64,000 nt of DNA from Tahibacter amnicola (GCF_025398735.1 NZ_CP104694.1:5917465-5981464); one strand, 5' to 3'. Shown: positions 50,166-61,342, counted from the stretch's first letter. The notes: generated by a model from the letters alone, not told the origin. A program made the numbers and translations.

Positions 50166-51326
50166 TTACGCTACGGCCGCGACGGCTTTCTGCGCCGCAT
50201 CGTTGAGGTCAGTCGCCGGGGTGATCTTCAGGCCGCTGTTGGAAAGCAGTTCGCGACCCTTTTCCACATTGGTGCCTTCCAGGCGGACGACGACCGGGAT
50301 CTTCACGCCCACTTCCTTCACCGCGGCGATGATGCCTTCGGCGATCATGTCGCAGCGGACGATGCCACCGAAGATGTTGACCAGGATGGCCTGCACCTTG
50401 TCGGAGGAGAGGATCAGCTTGAACGCTTCGGCGACGCGCTCCTTGGTGGCGCCGCCGCCGACGTCGAGGAAGTTCGCCGGCTCACCGCCGGCCAGCTTGA
50501 TCACGTCCATCGTGGCCATGGCCAGGCCCGCGCCGTTGACCATGCAGCCGATGTTGCCGTCCATGGTGACGTAGTTGAGGTTGTGCTTCACCGCGACCGC
50601 TTCGGCGGCGTCTTCCTGCGACTCGTCGCGCATGGCGGCGAGCCTGGGATGACGGAACTCGGCGTTGTCGTCGGAATTGACCTTGCCGTCCAGCGCCATC
50701 AGGTCGCCCGAGCCGACGATGGCCAGCGGATTGAGCTCGACGAGGGCCAGATCCTGCTCGTTGAAGAGCTTGTACAGGCCCATCATCATCTTGGTGAGCT
50801 GGGTGACGTGCTTGGCCGACAGGCCCAGCGCGAAACCGAGCTTGCGGCACTGGTACGGCTGCAGGCCCTGGACGAAGTTGACGTCGAGGGTCTGGATGGC
50901 TTCCGGGGTTTCTTCGGCGACCTTTTCGATCTCGACGCCGCCCTCGGACGAGGCGATGAAGGTGACCGACTTGGTCGAGCGGTCCACCAGCACCGACAGG
51001 TAGAGTTCCTTGACGATGTCGTTGGCCTCGGAGACCAGCACCAGGTTCACCGGCAGCGCGCGACCGGCGGACTGGTAGGTCTCCATGTTGCGGCCGAGCA
51101 TGCCGGCGGCCGCGGCCTTGACCTCGTCCAGCGACTTGCAGAATTTGACGCCACCGGCCTTGCCGCGGCCACCGGCGTGGATCTGAGCCTTGACCATCCA
51201 TTGTTCGCCACCCAATGCCTTGGCGGCTTCGACAGCAGCGTCCGGCGTAGCGGCAACACGGCCGGCCGGGACGGCAATGCCGTACTCGGCGAACAATTCT
51301 TTGGCCTGGTACTCGTGGAAGTTCAT
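50166..51326 (-). CDS. sucC: Succinyl-CoA synthetase, beta subunit SucC
   Basis: The start at 51324-51326 gives [20 protein letters not shown], the usual N-terminus of the ATP-grasp beta subunit; the longer upstream frame is not conserved. [40 protein letters not shown] and NVGGGAT-like [18 protein letters not shown] are characteristic, as is [20 protein letters not shown]. The length is 386 aa (E. coli 388). It is divergent from pilS across a gap of about 290 bases. Confidence 0.97.
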   Translation of the reverse strand: MNFHEYQAKELFAEYGIAVPAGRVAATPDAAVEAAKALGGEQWMVKAQIHAGGRGKAGGVKFCKSLDEVKAAAAGMLGRNMETYQSAGRALPVNLVLVSEANDIVKELYLSVLVDRSTKSVTFIASSEGGVEIEKVAEETPEAIQTLDVNFVQGLQPYQCRKLGFALGLSAKHVTQLTKMMMGLYKLFNEQDLALVELNPLAIVGSGDLMALDGKVNSDDNAEFRHPRLAAMRDESQEDAAEAVAVKHNLNYVTMDGNIGCMVNGAGLAMATMDVIKLAGGEPANFLDVGGGATKERVAEAFKLILSSDKVQAILVNIFGGIVRCDMIAEGIIAAVKEVGVKIPVVVRLEGTNVEKGRELLSNSGLKITPATDLNDAAQKAVAAVA

Positions 51327-51531
51327 GCGAACACCTTGCGGGAATGAAAACGGATCTTTGGGGCGGAGAGCCCGCCGCCGGCGCGGATGCGTCAGCCTTG
51401 GCGGCACTTTCCTTGACAGTTGGCGGCGCACGCGAACGGCGCCCCGGAGGCAGAATCGGCGCGTATTCTGGAGAAAGGGCCGGGCAAAGGAAAGTCTAGA
51501 ATCGACGCGCCGGCGTCAGGGGCTGCATCTA

Positions 51532-51560
51532 TTGACAGGATTCCAGCGAGGTCGTAAAGC
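51532..51560 (+). promoter_or_regulatory. Possible sigma-70 promoter of pilS
   Basis: TTGACA (51532-51537) followed after 17 bases by TAAAGC. The -35 is perfect and the -10 weak. It lies about 50 bases before the chosen pilS ATG, in the divergent region with sucC. Transcription start would be near 51568. Confidence 0.35.
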
Positions 51561-51613
51561 ATGATCAAGGGGCTATGCCGGGCAGCTGCCCACCATCAGG
51601 CGAGGCTTACTGC

Positions 51614-53254
51614 ATGAGCACCGTCGCGCGACCGCGGGCACTGCTGTTTGCAGGCCAGGAAGGTACCGGGGAGACCGCCCGGCGCGAGCTGTACTTCTTC
51701 AATCTCTTCCGCATCCTCCAGGCCTGCGTCTACGCCGGACTGGCCTACAGCCCCCTGGCCGTCACCTGGGTCGACCTGCGCTACCCCGCCCTGGCACGCG
51801 CCAGCTCCCTGGCGTACCTGATCTTCGCGCTGGTGGCGTTCATGCAGACCGACACCTGGCTGCGCCGGGTGACCGTCAACGTGGCCCTGGCGCTGGTGCT
51901 GGATATCCTTGCCGCGGTCTGTGCGATCGCGAGCCTGCGCGAGACCCAGAGCGGCATCGCGATCCTGCTGATGTTCAATATCGGCGCCGGTGCCCTGCTC
52001 CTGCCAGCGCGGCTCGCCGGGTCGCTGGCCGTCTTCGGCGCCGTGGCACTGACGGTGCAGGCCTTCATCGTGGGCATGCTCGATCCCAAGTACGAGATCG
52101 GCCTGCTCGAATCCGCCCTCTTCGGAATGGCCTACCTGGCCTCGTACGGCATGTTCAGCGTGCTGGGCAAGCAGATGCGCGCCACCGAGGCGCTCGCCGA
52201 GCAGCGCGGAACGGACCTGGCCAACCTGTCCCAGGTCAACGACATGATCATCCGACGGATGAAGACCGGCGTCCTGGTGGTGGACGATGCCAACCGCATC
52301 CACCAGATCAACGAATCGGCCTGGATGCTGATCGGCAGCCCCCGCCCCGACCTGCGCGACCTGGGAACCGTGGCGCCGGAACTGTCGCGTCGCCTGTATC
52401 ACTGGCGCACCACCGGCAAGTCCGACAGCAAATCCGTAGCGCTGGCCGAGGATGCCCCCGAAGTGGTTCCCCGCTTCACCCGGCTCTCGCCCAACGAGGC
52501 CACCAATGTGCTGATCTTCCTGGACGACACCTCGCTGGTGTCGCGGCGCGCCGAGGAGCTGACGCTGAGCTCGCTGGGGCGGCTCTCGGCCTCGATCGCC
52601 CACGAGATCCGCAATCCGCTGGCAGCCATCAGCTACTCGGCCCAGTTGCTGGCGGAGTCGGAGGAACTGGCCGAAGCCGATCAGCGCATGGTCGAGATCA
52701 TCAACAACCACTGCGCCCGCGCCAATGATGTCGTGGAGAACATCCTCCAGCTGTCACGGCGCGAGCGTTCCCGACCGGAACTGGTCGACGTGAACGCCTG
52801 GGTCACCAGCTTCGTCGAGGAATACAAGGCCAGCAACGACCTGGGCATCGACCAGCTGCGCGCGGTGACGCAGCCGCGCCTCATCGATGGCCTGGTGGAT
52901 CCGCAGCAGCTGCAGCAGGTGGTATGGAACCTGGTCCAGAACGCCATCCGCTATGGGCGGCTGCCCGGCGAACCAGCCCGCGTGGCGGTGATCGCGCGGA
53001 TGCTCGGCGAGAAGGGTCCGCCAGTGGTGGAAGTGGTCGACCGCGGCCCCGGAATTCCGCAGAAAGTGGCCGCACAGATCTTCGAACCATTCTTCACGAC
53101 ACACGAGTACGGCACCGGTCTCGGCCTTTACCTGGCAAGGCAGCTGTGCGAGGCCAATCAGGCCGCGCTGGAGTACGTTCCGGTCGCCGGTGGCGGCAGC
53201 TGTTTCCGCATCACGCTGGTCACCCAGATAGCGCCAACCCCGTCAAGGACCTGA
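51614..53254 (+). CDS. pilS: Type IV pilus sensor histidine kinase PilS
   Basis: PilS senses pilin in the membrane and controls PilR. The ATG at 51614 gives MSTVARPRALLFAGQEGTGE; an ATG at 51575 adds 13 residues. About six membrane helices occupy residues 28-190, for example ILQACVYAGLAYSPLAVTW and VNVALALVLDILAAVCA. A PAS-like region follows (GVLVVDDANRIHQINESAWM). The phosphoacceptor is in LSASIAHEIRNPLAAISYSA. The ATPase domain has VVWNLVQNAIRYG, VVDRGPGIPQKVAAQIFEPF and TTHEYGTGLGLYLARQL. The length is 546 aa. pilR follows after 82 bases. Confidence 0.95.
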   Translation: MSTVARPRALLFAGQEGTGETARRELYFFNLFRILQACVYAGLAYSPLAVTWVDLRYPALARASSLAYLIFALVAFMQTDTWLRRVTVNVALALVLDILAAVCAIASLRETQSGIAILLMFNIGAGALLLPARLAGSLAVFGAVALTVQAFIVGMLDPKYEIGLLESALFGMAYLASYGMFSVLGKQMRATEALAEQRGTDLANLSQVNDMIIRRMKTGVLVVDDANRIHQINESAWMLIGSPRPDLRDLGTVAPELSRRLYHWRTTGKSDSKSVALAEDAPEVVPRFTRLSPNEATNVLIFLDDTSLVSRRAEELTLSSLGRLSASIAHEIRNPLAAISYSAQLLAESEELAEADQRMVEIINNHCARANDVVENILQLSRRERSRPELVDVNAWVTSFVEEYKASNDLGIDQLRAVTQPRLIDGLVDPQQLQQVVWNLVQNAIRYGRLPGEPARVAVIARMLGEKGPPVVEVVDRGPGIPQKVAAQIFEPFFTTHEYGTGLGLYLARQLCEANQAALEYVPVAGGGSCFRITLVTQIAPTPSRT

Positions 53255-53336
53255 TCCCGTACGCCTTTACCGTCTTGCGCCACGGGATTACCCTGGGCGC
53301 CGTACGGCGAGGGCCCAACGCAGGAATGTACCGACG

Positions 53337-54773
53337 ATGAGCAAACAGACCGCCCTGGTGATCGATGACGAGCGCGACATCCGCGAGCTGCTCACGATCA
53401 CACTGGGGCGAATGAACCTTGACGTCGATACGGTCGGCAGCGTCGGTGAAGCGCGCGAAATGCTCGCCCAGCGCAAATACGACCTGTGCTTCACTGATAT
53501 GCGCCTGCCCGACGGTTCCGGGCAGGAAGTCATCGAGCTGATTGCGCGCCAGTATCCGGACACGCCGGTCGCGATGATCACGGCCTACGGCAATGTCGAT
53601 GCCGCCGTCACCGCGCTCAAGGCCGGCGCCTTCGATTTCGTCTCCAAGCCCGTGGACCTGGCCATGCTGCGGCGCCTGGTCCAGACCGCCCTGCGGTTGT
53701 CGGAAGAACGTCGCGCCGGCGCTGTAGCCGTCGACGGCAAGCTCGTGGGCGACTCACCCGCGATGCAGCAGGTCCGCGCCACGATCTCCAAGCTGGCCCG
53801 AAGCCAGGCCCCCGTCTACATCAGCGGCGAGTCGGGCGTGGGCAAGGAACTGGTGGCCCGCCAGATCCATGAGCAAGGGCCGCGCGCCAGCGGGCCGTTC
53901 GTACCCGTGAACTGTGGTGCTATTCCGTCGGAATTGATGGAAAGCGAGTTCTTCGGCCACAAGAAGGGCAGCTTCACCGGCGCCCATGCCGACAAGGACG
54001 GCCTGTTCCAGGCCGCGCACGGCGGCACGCTGTTCCTGGACGAAGTGGCCGAACTGCCGTTGCACATGCAGGTAAAACTGTTGCGCGTGATCCAGGAAAA
54101 ATCCGTCCGTGCCATCGGCGGACGCACCGAACTGGCGATTGATGTCCGCATTCTCTCGGCGACGCACAAGAACCTCGCCAAGCTCGTCGAACAGGGCTAT
54201 TTCCGCCAGGATCTCTACTACCGCATCAACGTGATCGAGCTGCGCGTTCCGCCACTGCGCGAGCGCAAGGAAGACGTCCCCAAGCTGGTTGGTCGCGTGC
54301 TCGAACGGCTCGCCGCCGACTCCGGATCCGCCCCCGCGCGCCTGAAGCCCGAAGCGCTCAAGTGCCTCCTCGAGTACGACTTTCCCGGCAATGTGCGCGA
54401 ACTGGAAAATGTGCTCGAGCGCGCCGTGGCCCTGTGCGAGGGCAACAACGTTGATGTGGACGACCTGGGATTGAGCCGCCCCGCTCCGGGCGAGCCCATG
54501 ACCCAGCGCGCCGATCACGGACGCGAGACCCGCAGCCCGGATGTCCCCCGGACCGCCGAGCCGGTGCCGGCCTACGCGGAAACGGCGATTCCCCCGCCGA
54601 CGCCCGGTATCGGAATGCCCGCCGACCTTGCAAAGGCCATTGCAGACACCGAGCGCGCCGCCATCATGAAGGCGCTTGAAGCGACGCGGTGGAATCGCAC
54701 GGCGGCCGCCAAGCAGCTCGGCCTGACCCTGCGCCAGTTGCGGTACCGACTGGAGCGCCTGGGAATCGAATAG
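53337..54773 (+). CDS. pilR: Type IV pilus sigma-54 response regulator PilR
   Basis: PilR activates pilin genes with sigma-54. The receiver domain starts ALVIDDERDIRELLTITL, with the phospho-Asp in DLCFTDMRLPDGSGQEV and the Lys in FDFVSKPVDL. The AAA+ domain has Walker A ISGESGVGKELVARQIHEQG, the sigma-54 loop as GSFTGAHADKDGLFQAAHGG (GSFTGA in place of GAFTGA, as in other PilR), and GTLFLDEVAELPLHMQVKLL. The C-terminal Fis-type helix-turn-helix is TRWNRTAAAKQLGLTLRQLR. The length is 478 aa. Likely targets are the two pilin promoters at 60717 and 61343. Confidence 0.96.
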   Translation: MSKQTALVIDDERDIRELLTITLGRMNLDVDTVGSVGEAREMLAQRKYDLCFTDMRLPDGSGQEVIELIARQYPDTPVAMITAYGNVDAAVTALKAGAFDFVSKPVDLAMLRRLVQTALRLSEERRAGAVAVDGKLVGDSPAMQQVRATISKLARSQAPVYISGESGVGKELVARQIHEQGPRASGPFVPVNCGAIPSELMESEFFGHKKGSFTGAHADKDGLFQAAHGGTLFLDEVAELPLHMQVKLLRVIQEKSVRAIGGRTELAIDVRILSATHKNLAKLVEQGYFRQDLYYRINVIELRVPPLRERKEDVPKLVGRVLERLAADSGSAPARLKPEALKCLLEYDFPGNVRELENVLERAVALCEGNNVDVDDLGLSRPAPGEPMTQRADHGRETRSPDVPRTAEPVPAYAETAIPPPTPGIGMPADLAKAIADTERAAIMKALEATRWNRTAAAKQLGLTLRQLRYRLERLGIE

Positions 54774-54799
54774 TCCACCCCGTCTGCTCGATCGCTGGG

Positions 54800-55597
54800 A
54801 TGCCCGTGACTACACCCAAACCGGTTTCACGCTGGAAAGCGGCGTCGATTCACCTGTTGCTGAGCGCCATGCTCGCCCTGTCAGCATGGCTGCTGATCTT
54901 CAAGCTCTGGTTTCCACCGCCCTATTTTCATGCCTCGGGCGGAGACCGGCTCATTGTCCTTCTGGTCGGCATTGACCTGGTGGTCGGCCCGCTTCTGACC
55001 TTGATCATCTTCGTCCAGGGCAAGCGCGGCCTGAAATTCGACCTCGCCTTCATCGGCGTCGTACAGGTGGCCGCGCTGATCTACGGTGTTTCGGTAATTA
55101 CGCAGTCCCGGCCGGTGTTCATCGTGTTCGTGGTGGATCGCTTCAACGTCGTCCCGGCCCATTACCTGGACGAGGAGGATCTGGCGCGCGGAAAGGCACC
55201 GGAGTTCCGCTCAGCCTCATGGACCGGCCCGCGCCTGGTCGCAGCGCCTATGCCCACGGATCCAAAACTGCGCACGGCCGTGCTCGATTCCTCGCTGCGG
55301 GGCAAGGACCTGGAACAGATGCCCGAGTACTACGTCGATATCGCACGCGAACGGAACACCATCATCGATCGCAGCAAGCCGCTGGACGAACTGGTGGCGC
55401 GCAATCCGGCACGCAACGCCCCCATCGTCGACGAAGCGGTACGCCAGTCCGGACTGGAACGATCGGATGTGGGATGGCTGCCGCTGGTGGCCATGCGCAG
55501 CGACATGGCCATGCTCATCAATCGCCGCACCGGCGAAACGATCGGTGCGATCGACGTGGACCCCTGGGAGAAACCGCCCGCGGCGCCGGAAAAGTAG
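54800..55597 (+). CDS. TfpX/TfpZ-family type IV pilin accessory protein
   Basis: The ATG at 54800 gives 265 residues. MPVTTPKPVSRWKAASIHLL leads into four or so membrane segments (LLLSAMLALSAWLLIFKLWF, LIVLLVGIDLVVGPLLTLII, LAFIGVVQVAALIYGVSVIT). The family hallmarks are FPPPYFHASGGDRLIVLLVG, FDLAFIGVVQVAALIYG and RPVFIVFVVDRFNVVPAHYL. The soluble C-terminal part has PEYYVDIARERNTIIDRSKP. In Pseudomonas such proteins lie beside pilA and are needed for assembly of particular pilin alleles. Here it follows pilR by 26 bases, about 5 kb from the pilins. Confidence 0.9.
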   Translation: MPVTTPKPVSRWKAASIHLLLSAMLALSAWLLIFKLWFPPPYFHASGGDRLIVLLVGIDLVVGPLLTLIIFVQGKRGLKFDLAFIGVVQVAALIYGVSVITQSRPVFIVFVVDRFNVVPAHYLDEEDLARGKAPEFRSASWTGPRLVAAPMPTDPKLRTAVLDSSLRGKDLEQMPEYYVDIARERNTIIDRSKPLDELVARNPARNAPIVDEAVRQSGLERSDVGWLPLVAMRSDMAMLINRRTGETIGAIDVDPWEKPPAAPEK

Positions 55598-55724
55598 GCG
55601 GGCTCGCCGCCGCCGGCGGAGTAATCCGGCCCCGCGAACTCCGGCGCGAAGCGCCAACCGGCGCCGGTATGCCCCTTCCGGAATCCGCTGTCACTGGCGC
55701 TCCCCCGCCGAGGAATGCGCGCAC

Positions 55725-57617
55725 CTAGGGATCCTGTCCCAGCGTGACAGACTTGGCCGCAAGCCTCGCGCGCGCGCCCTGTGCATCGGCCGACTGCGCC
55801 GTCAACGCCGACCATCGGGCATAAACGGACGCGGCCCGTTCCGGCTCGCTATTGGCCACCAGCAGATCGGCCCAGAGCAATACCGGGTCCGGCAGTCCCG
55901 ATTGCGCGGCACGCTCGGCACTCGCAACCGCGTCAGACAAGCGCCCGGTGCGTGCCAGCGCCAGCGCCAGGTTGTAATGGATCACGTAGCGGCCGGCGGG
56001 TTGCCGGGCGACCGCTTCCTGGTAGTGCGTCACGGCGAGCGCCGGCGAGTCCTGCAGGAGAGCGATATAGCCCAGCAGTTCGTGCGCGTCCCCGGGCTGG
56101 TGCTCCAGGCCGCGGCTCGCCCAGTCCCGTGCCAACTGCACCTGGCCAATGGTCGCGTAGCCCCAGGCAATCCGATGCCAATCGACCACCGGACGCGGTG
56201 CAAAGGCCGCCAGGTACCAGGACGAAGCGCCGAGAAGCGCGGCAGCGGCGCCCAGGGTCACCGTCACACCGACGCGCGCCGACGCGAAGGCCTGCCACAT
56301 CGCGTTCACCCAGACGCCTGCGCCAATGCACAGCACCGGCACGGCGAGGAACCGGAAGCGGGATTCGGCGTAGAACACCACGAATGTGGCCAGGCTGAAT
56401 CCGAACCAGAACAGCAGGGGCCAGGCCCGCGCATCGCGCCATGCCAGCAGCAGGCCAGGCAGTCCCAACGCGATCAGTACACCAAATGGCAGGGGCAGCA
56501 CGCGCAGCAAGGGGGAGAACAGCTGCTCGTCGACAATCGAGCGGTTGTTGCCGAATTCCGGGTACGCGAGGAACTCCCCCGTTTTCCGCAGCAGATTCCG
56601 CGCCGTCAGGCCCGGATGCGCCTGTACGTAATCCAGCGCCTGCGCGCTCCAGTACCGGCTCACCGCGACCGGGGTCAGTTCGTGCCCCACGCGCCGGACC
56701 GCCTCATCCCGATAGCCGCGCCACATATCGGATGGACTGGCGTATGCCACGAAATCCGGCAACACCGAATGGCCCTGCGGATTTTCCGCATTGTAGGCGT
56801 GGTGCAGCACGGCGCCGCCGTTGGTCGGCAAGGGCGTCCACTCGCCCGAGGTCACGCCGTTGCGCGAGGCCAGCAGGAATATCGACACCGCAAACCCCGC
56901 CGCGATCGACGTGGCCAAGCGGGCGCTGGCCCGCCACCGGCCACTGCCGGGTGACTGGCGCCATTGCAGCAATGGCAGCAGCACGACTGCCATGATTCCT
57001 GCCAGCACAAGATTGCTGCGCAGCGCCACTCCCAAACCGCAATAGAGGCCAAAGGCGACACCCCGCCCGATGGAAGGGGTCGCCCATACGCGCCGCCCCC
57101 ACCACAGCCAGATCACGATGTAGAGCACCACCCATACTTCGCGCAGCAGCGTCGCGCTGTAGAAGATCGCTGTCGCACACAGGCCGTACAGGACTACCGC
57201 GACAATCCCGGTGGTCCGGTTTCCAAGGTCCCGCGCGATCGCGAAGAGAACGCCCGCCGTGGCGGTATCCGCCACGACCTGCGCCAGCAGCAGGGGAAAG
57301 ATACCGCCGGACAGCGCCACCGACGCGGCGATCAGGTAGGCGTACAGCGGGTCCATGAACAAGTACTCGCCGGCGAGCACGTTGCCGCCGGCAAGCAGCT
57401 GTTGCGCATACTCCAGGTAATACGACTCGTCGCTGCCCAGGCGGAACATCGTCGGACTGCGCACGGCGAATGACAGGTGCACCAGCCGAAGCACAAACAC
57501 GCCCGCCAGCAGCAGGCGCAGCAACGCCCCGTCAGAAAGCCGGGGCGTTGCGGGACGCGGTGCCGTCACCGCCGGATCGCCGCCCGACGGCAGCGGACCG
57601 TCGATCTCACCTGGCAT
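55725..57617 (-). CDS. GT-C-type membrane glycosyltransferase-like protein with TPR domain
   Basis: The ATG at 57617 gives 630 residues and overlaps the upstream gene's stop; a GTG at 57647 is possible. The first loop has FRLGSDESYYLEYAQQLLAG, whose acidic pair resembles the GT-C (ArnT/PMT-like) catalytic position. Around ten membrane helices follow (IFPLLLAQVVADTATAGVLF, WVVLYIVIWLWWGRRVW, LATFVVFYAESRFRFLAVPV). The last 170 residues are TPR-like: GQVQLARDWASRGLEHQPGD, DSPALAVTHYQEAVARQPAG and GRLSDAVASAERAAQSGLPD. Donor and acceptor are unknown. It forms an apparent operon with the next gene, between pilR/tfpZ and the pilins, so a role in pilin or surface glycosylation is an inference. Confidence 0.75.
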   Translation of the reverse strand: MPGEIDGPLPSGGDPAVTAPRPATPRLSDGALLRLLLAGVFVLRLVHLSFAVRSPTMFRLGSDESYYLEYAQQLLAGGNVLAGEYLFMDPLYAYLIAASVALSGGIFPLLLAQVVADTATAGVLFAIARDLGNRTTGIVAVVLYGLCATAIFYSATLLREVWVVLYIVIWLWWGRRVWATPSIGRGVAFGLYCGLGVALRSNLVLAGIMAVVLLPLLQWRQSPGSGRWRASARLATSIAAGFAVSIFLLASRNGVTSGEWTPLPTNGGAVLHHAYNAENPQGHSVLPDFVAYASPSDMWRGYRDEAVRRVGHELTPVAVSRYWSAQALDYVQAHPGLTARNLLRKTGEFLAYPEFGNNRSIVDEQLFSPLLRVLPLPFGVLIALGLPGLLLAWRDARAWPLLFWFGFSLATFVVFYAESRFRFLAVPVLCIGAGVWVNAMWQAFASARVGVTVTLGAAAALLGASSWYLAAFAPRPVVDWHRIAWGYATIGQVQLARDWASRGLEHQPGDAHELLGYIALLQDSPALAVTHYQEAVARQPAGRYVIHYNLALALARTGRLSDAVASAERAAQSGLPDPVLLWADLLVANSEPERAASVYARWSALTAQSADAQGARARLAAKSVTLGQDP

Positions 57618-60591
57618 CCGACGGACGCTGCGCGTCGGCGAATGCACGCATGTGAATCATCTGCAGGGAGTCATCGCGCCTGGGCAACGGCACCGAGTGG
57701 AACTGGGCAGCAATCTCGCCCGCATTGGCGTACTTGCCTTGCGCAATGGCACTGAGCACGGCAGCCCGCAGGAGATATCCGGCGGAGCGCGCCGACAGGA
57801 CCTTCTGCGAATCCGTCAGGAGCGCGATGGCCCTGTCGCTGGTCGTCACCCAGTCGCGGGCGCCCAGTGCTTCTGCAAATTCCAGCACCTGGACAATTTC
57901 CGGTTTCAATGCAGCACAGCGCGGCAAGGTCGCTTCGGTCCACAGACCTGCAAGCTGGTCGCGTCGCTGCAGCGACACCGTGCGCGCGGCCAGGCCAAGG
58001 ATTGCATCAATCGAGGCCGCTGTCGGAATACCCTCGGCGCAACGCGAGATTGAATCGCGCAGCAGCGAAATATAGACCATGTCCTCGGGCGCCAGCTCCA
58101 CCGACGGCTTGTTGCGCAAGGCCTGAACGACGCCCCCCGCACGTTCGACGGCCTGGCCAGCGGCGAACGTCACCGCGGAAGTCACCACACTGGGATTGCG
58201 TTCCGTGTCGCCAAACACTTCCAGCAGCGGCAGGTCGGCTGTCGGCAGCTCATGCAGGTAGGAGGCCGAAGCATGCAGGAAGCGCGCACGCGGCGCCTGC
58301 AGCGAGACCACCGGGTAGAAATCTGAATTGCGCGTCCGATTGATTGCCTTGAAAAGCGGATCGAGCGTCGCCTTGGTGCCGATGCGGCGCATGACCACAT
58401 CTTCCTTTTTCCAGATTGCGATGTTTTCCAGACGTTCCTTCAGCAGCGGATCGTCGATGGATGCCTCTCCGAGCGGTCCGAGCTTGTGGTCCGCGGCGGC
58501 AGCAATGACCAGGTCGCCGGTTCCGCTCAGGTAGACGACGTAATCCATGAACGAATCGGACAATGCATTGACCATTGTCGCAATCAACGTTTCATCGATT
58601 TCGTACAACTGGATCCACTGTACGAACAATCCGCCCTTCTTCAGGTGGCGCGGCACGAAGCGGTAGAACTCTGTACTGAACAGGTTCGCCACACCGGCCA
58701 CCCACGGATTGGAGGGCTCCGACACGATGATGTCGTACTGGCTCCGATGGGAGGCAAAAAACGTCTTCGCATCTTCGATGTAGATCGTCGAGCGCTTGTC
58801 GGTGTAGGCGCGCGCGTTCACGGCGCCGTAGGCCTTGGCGCCCTCCACCATCGCCGGCTCGATCTCGATCGTGTCCACCCGCTGGACGCGCGTATCGCCC
58901 AGCAAAGTATGGATCGTGTAGCCCGAACCAAAGCCGATGTTCGCGATTTCCTTCGGATCCGGGTGCATCCGCAAAGGCAGCAGGGCGACGATGGCCATGG
59001 TGGCTTCGTCCAGCGTCGGCTGGCCACCCGGCTTCACCTGAATCGCGGCGTCAGGCTTGCCGTTGGTCACGATGCTGCGCGAGCCGCTGGGAAACTGCAG
59101 CACGCCAATGCTGGCGGACTTGCCGTCCTTATAGAAGAGAACTTCCGATTCCGCGTCGTGCCGGGCCTTGCCGGTGCGGAACACGCCGGCTGTCATCGCG
59201 GCGGGGTCGAACCGCGCCAGCTGCAGCGTCAATGCCACGGGAATCAGCAGCAACGCCGCCTGCAGCAGGGGATAGCGCGCGGGTCCTGTCCGCGCGTGAT
59301 AGAGCAACGCAGCGCCCAGCAGCAGATCCAGCGCAGCGGCCAGAACCATCATCAACTTCAGACCCATGAGCGGCAGCGCCACGTGCACGCAGAAGAACAC
59401 GCCCGCGATCGCGCCCAGCGTATTCCAGGCATACACGCGCCCCACGACCGGTTCCCCGCCACCGCGGCGGATCAGTGCCAGCGTGAAGAGCGGCAGCGTC
59501 ATACCGGCAAAGAACGCCGCCGGCGCCATCAGCAGGATGGCCACGGCCGCGCTGGTGAGGTTGTACAGCGTGTACGCCTCGCCGGTGCGCGCGATCGCTG
59601 CCATCGCCCATTCCATCCAGTTGAAGGAGCGGTCGTAAAGCAACAGGCTGACCAGGGCAGCCAACCCCATGCCGACCTGCACGATTCCGCCCACACGCAC
59701 CGGATTGGCGTAGCCGTCGATGCGACGACGGATCCACAGCCCACCAAACGCCAGGCCGCCAATGAAACTGGCAAGCATCAGTTCGAAGGCGTGCACCGTC
59801 GAACCCAAGGCCAGGGCGAGCATGCGCACCCAGCCGATCTCGTACATGAAGGAACTCGCGCCGGTCACCGCAGCGGCGATGAGCAGCAGGCGTTCGCCGG
59901 TGACCGGCGCCGACGTGGTCGTCGAGTGTTCACTGCGATCGGCCACTGGTTCGTGTTGCTTTGAGAGGATGAAGGCAAGCAGGCCCACGATCACGTTGAT
60001 GATCGCGCCTACGCGCATCGCACCTGGCAGCCCCACGGCGGGCACCAGCACGAAGGTGGCCAGCAGCGCGCCGACGGCTGCGCCGATGCTGTTGGCGAAA
60101 TACAGCCCACTCAGGATAGAGCCGCTGCCCCCGCCGCCACGGCGAATCACCGCGTTGCTCATCAGGGGGAATGTCGTACCCAGCAGGGCCGCTTGCGGCA
60201 GGATCAACAGGGCGCCGGACAACCACTTGAAGCCGATCGTGCCCCACCCGATCGGAAGATTCGGCAGCGCAACATCCTGCGCAAACTCCGTGACACTGCC
60301 GAACACGAAATGAAACACCGCGGCCGCTACACCGATAATGATCTCGATGATCGCGTACGCACGCAGGAGATTGGTCCATTGGCGGGGATTGCGGCTGACG
60401 TACCACGCGCCCAACGCCATGCCGCCCATGAAAATGGCCAGGACCAGACTCTGCGCGTAGGCCGCGTGGCCCAGATAGAGCCCCAGGTACTGCGACCACA
60501 CGGACTGGTAAATCAGCCCGGAGCAACCTGACAAAGTAAACAAAACCAGGGCGAACAAGGCCGTCGCGTGGTTGTACCGATTGTCTCGCAT
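57607..60591 (-). CDS. Fused MFS-like membrane / spermidine-synthase-like protein
   Basis: The ATG at 60591 (GGGGAAA before it) gives 994 residues; a TTG 12 bases earlier is possible. Residues 1-450 hold about twelve helices, starting with [20 protein letters not shown], the common start of fused MFS/spermidine synthase proteins. [52 protein letters not shown] and [15 protein letters not shown] repeat that plan in two halves. The soluble part has [29 protein letters not shown] and [20 protein letters not shown], the SAM/polyamine-type fold. The C-terminal 200 residues are helical and unassigned. Substrate unknown; not evidence of spermidine synthesis by itself. Confidence 0.85.
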   Translation of the reverse strand: MRDNRYNHATALFALVLFTLSGCSGLIYQSVWSQYLGLYLGHAAYAQSLVLAIFMGGMALGAWYVSRNPRQWTNLLRAYAIIEIIIGVAAAVFHFVFGSVTEFAQDVALPNLPIGWGTIGFKWLSGALLILPQAALLGTTFPLMSNAVIRRGGGGSGSILSGLYFANSIGAAVGALLATFVLVPAVGLPGAMRVGAIINVIVGLLAFILSKQHEPVADRSEHSTTTSAPVTGERLLLIAAAVTGASSFMYEIGWVRMLALALGSTVHAFELMLASFIGGLAFGGLWIRRRIDGYANPVRVGGIVQVGMGLAALVSLLLYDRSFNWMEWAMAAIARTGEAYTLYNLTSAAVAILLMAPAAFFAGMTLPLFTLALIRRGGGEPVVGRVYAWNTLGAIAGVFFCVHVALPLMGLKLMMVLAAALDLLLGAALLYHARTGPARYPLLQAALLLIPVALTLQLARFDPAAMTAGVFRTGKARHDAESEVLFYKDGKSASIGVLQFPSGSRSIVTNGKPDAAIQVKPGGQPTLDEATMAIVALLPLRMHPDPKEIANIGFGSGYTIHTLLGDTRVQRVDTIEIEPAMVEGAKAYGAVNARAYTDKRSTIYIEDAKTFFASHRSQYDIIVSEPSNPWVAGVANLFSTEFYRFVPRHLKKGGLFVQWIQLYEIDETLIATMVNALSDSFMDYVVYLSGTGDLVIAAAADHKLGPLGEASIDDPLLKERLENIAIWKKEDVVMRRIGTKATLDPLFKAINRTRNSDFYPVVSLQAPRARFLHASASYLHELPTADLPLLEVFGDTERNPSVVTSAVTFAAGQAVERAGGVVQALRNKPSVELAPEDMVYISLLRDSISRCAEGIPTAASIDAILGLAARTVSLQRRDQLAGLWTEATLPRCAALKPEIVQVLEFAEALGARDWVTTSDRAIALLTDSQKVLSARSAGYLLRAAVLSAIAQGKYANAGEIAAQFHSVPLPRRDDSLQMIHMRAFADAQRPSDAR

Positions 60592-60716
60592 GAATTTCCC
60601 CAACCCCCTCTATAAACGCACTGTAATGCGGCTATTTTGCGTAGCCGGCGTGGCCGCACTGCGCCTGTCGCCGCAAATACACCGTACGGCGCCATTGCCG
60701 CACCCCCGCTCCCCCA

Positions 60717-60732
60717 TGGCACGAATTCTGCT
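60717..60732 (+). promoter_or_regulatory. Sigma-54 promoter of the first pilin gene
   Basis: TGGCACGAATTCTGCT matches the -24/-12 consensus (TGGCACG-N4-TTGCT) with one mismatch, GG and GC separated by exactly ten bases. The transcription start would be near 60743, about 20 bases before the pilin ATG at 60764. PilR, encoded 6-7 kb away, is the expected activator. Confidence 0.8.
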
Positions 60733-60763
60733 CCGTGGGGGCAAGTCTCGGATGGGGGCAGTC

Positions 60764-61213
60764 ATGAAACGCCGCAGCAACGAAGGATTCACCCTGATCG
60801 AATTGATGATCGTCGTCGCGATCATCGCCATCCTGGCCGCTATCGCTATTCCAGCGTACACCGACTATACGATTCGCGCCCAGATCTCCGACGGCATCAG
60901 TTTGTCCACGGGCGCGAAGGCCGCAGTCTGGGATTACATGTCCAACCGTGGAACGCTGCCCCCTGATAATCCTGCAGCAGGCCTTCCCGCTGCTGCTGAC
61001 ATCAAGAGCAAATACGTCAGCAGCGTCGAAGTCAGCAACGGGACGATCGAGGTGACGTTTTCGGCGACAGGCGGATTCAAGGCCAACGCCGCGATCGACG
61101 CCGAGGTGCTCGCACTCTCTCCGGTAACTGCGCCCGGTAGCATTTCCTGGTCCTGCGACGCGGCCGCCGGCACGACGATTCCAGCACGGTATTTGCCTGC
61201 AGGGTGCCGGTGA
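60764..61213 (+). CDS. Type IVa pilin, first copy
   Basis: The ATG at 60764 gives MKRRSNEG with cleavage by PilD before [20 protein letters not shown], the invariant class IV pilin helix with Glu5. [20 protein letters not shown] follows, then [20 protein letters not shown] in the beta domain and a C-terminal disulfide loop, [20 protein letters not shown] to AGCR. The precursor is 149 aa. It has its own sigma-54 promoter. Compared with pilA at 61476 it shares the N-terminus and loop layout but differs in most of the globular part. Which is the major pilin cannot be told, though the second has a clearer structure of promoter and terminator. Confidence 0.93.
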   Translation: MKRRSNEGFTLIELMIVVAIIAILAAIAIPAYTDYTIRAQISDGISLSTGAKAAVWDYMSNRGTLPPDNPAAGLPAAADIKSKYVSSVEVSNGTIEVTFSATGGFKANAAIDAEVLALSPVTAPGSISWSCDAAAGTTIPARYLPAGCR

Positions 61214-61342
61214 CCGTGACACAACTGGTCACGATCTGACACGCAATGAGTGCCTGGAACAGTGCCTGTAAATGGCGTCCAGGCAGCCCCGTCCGCACTG
61301 CAACGTACGTCACATTTTCACTTCGCCCCGGAACCGAATTCG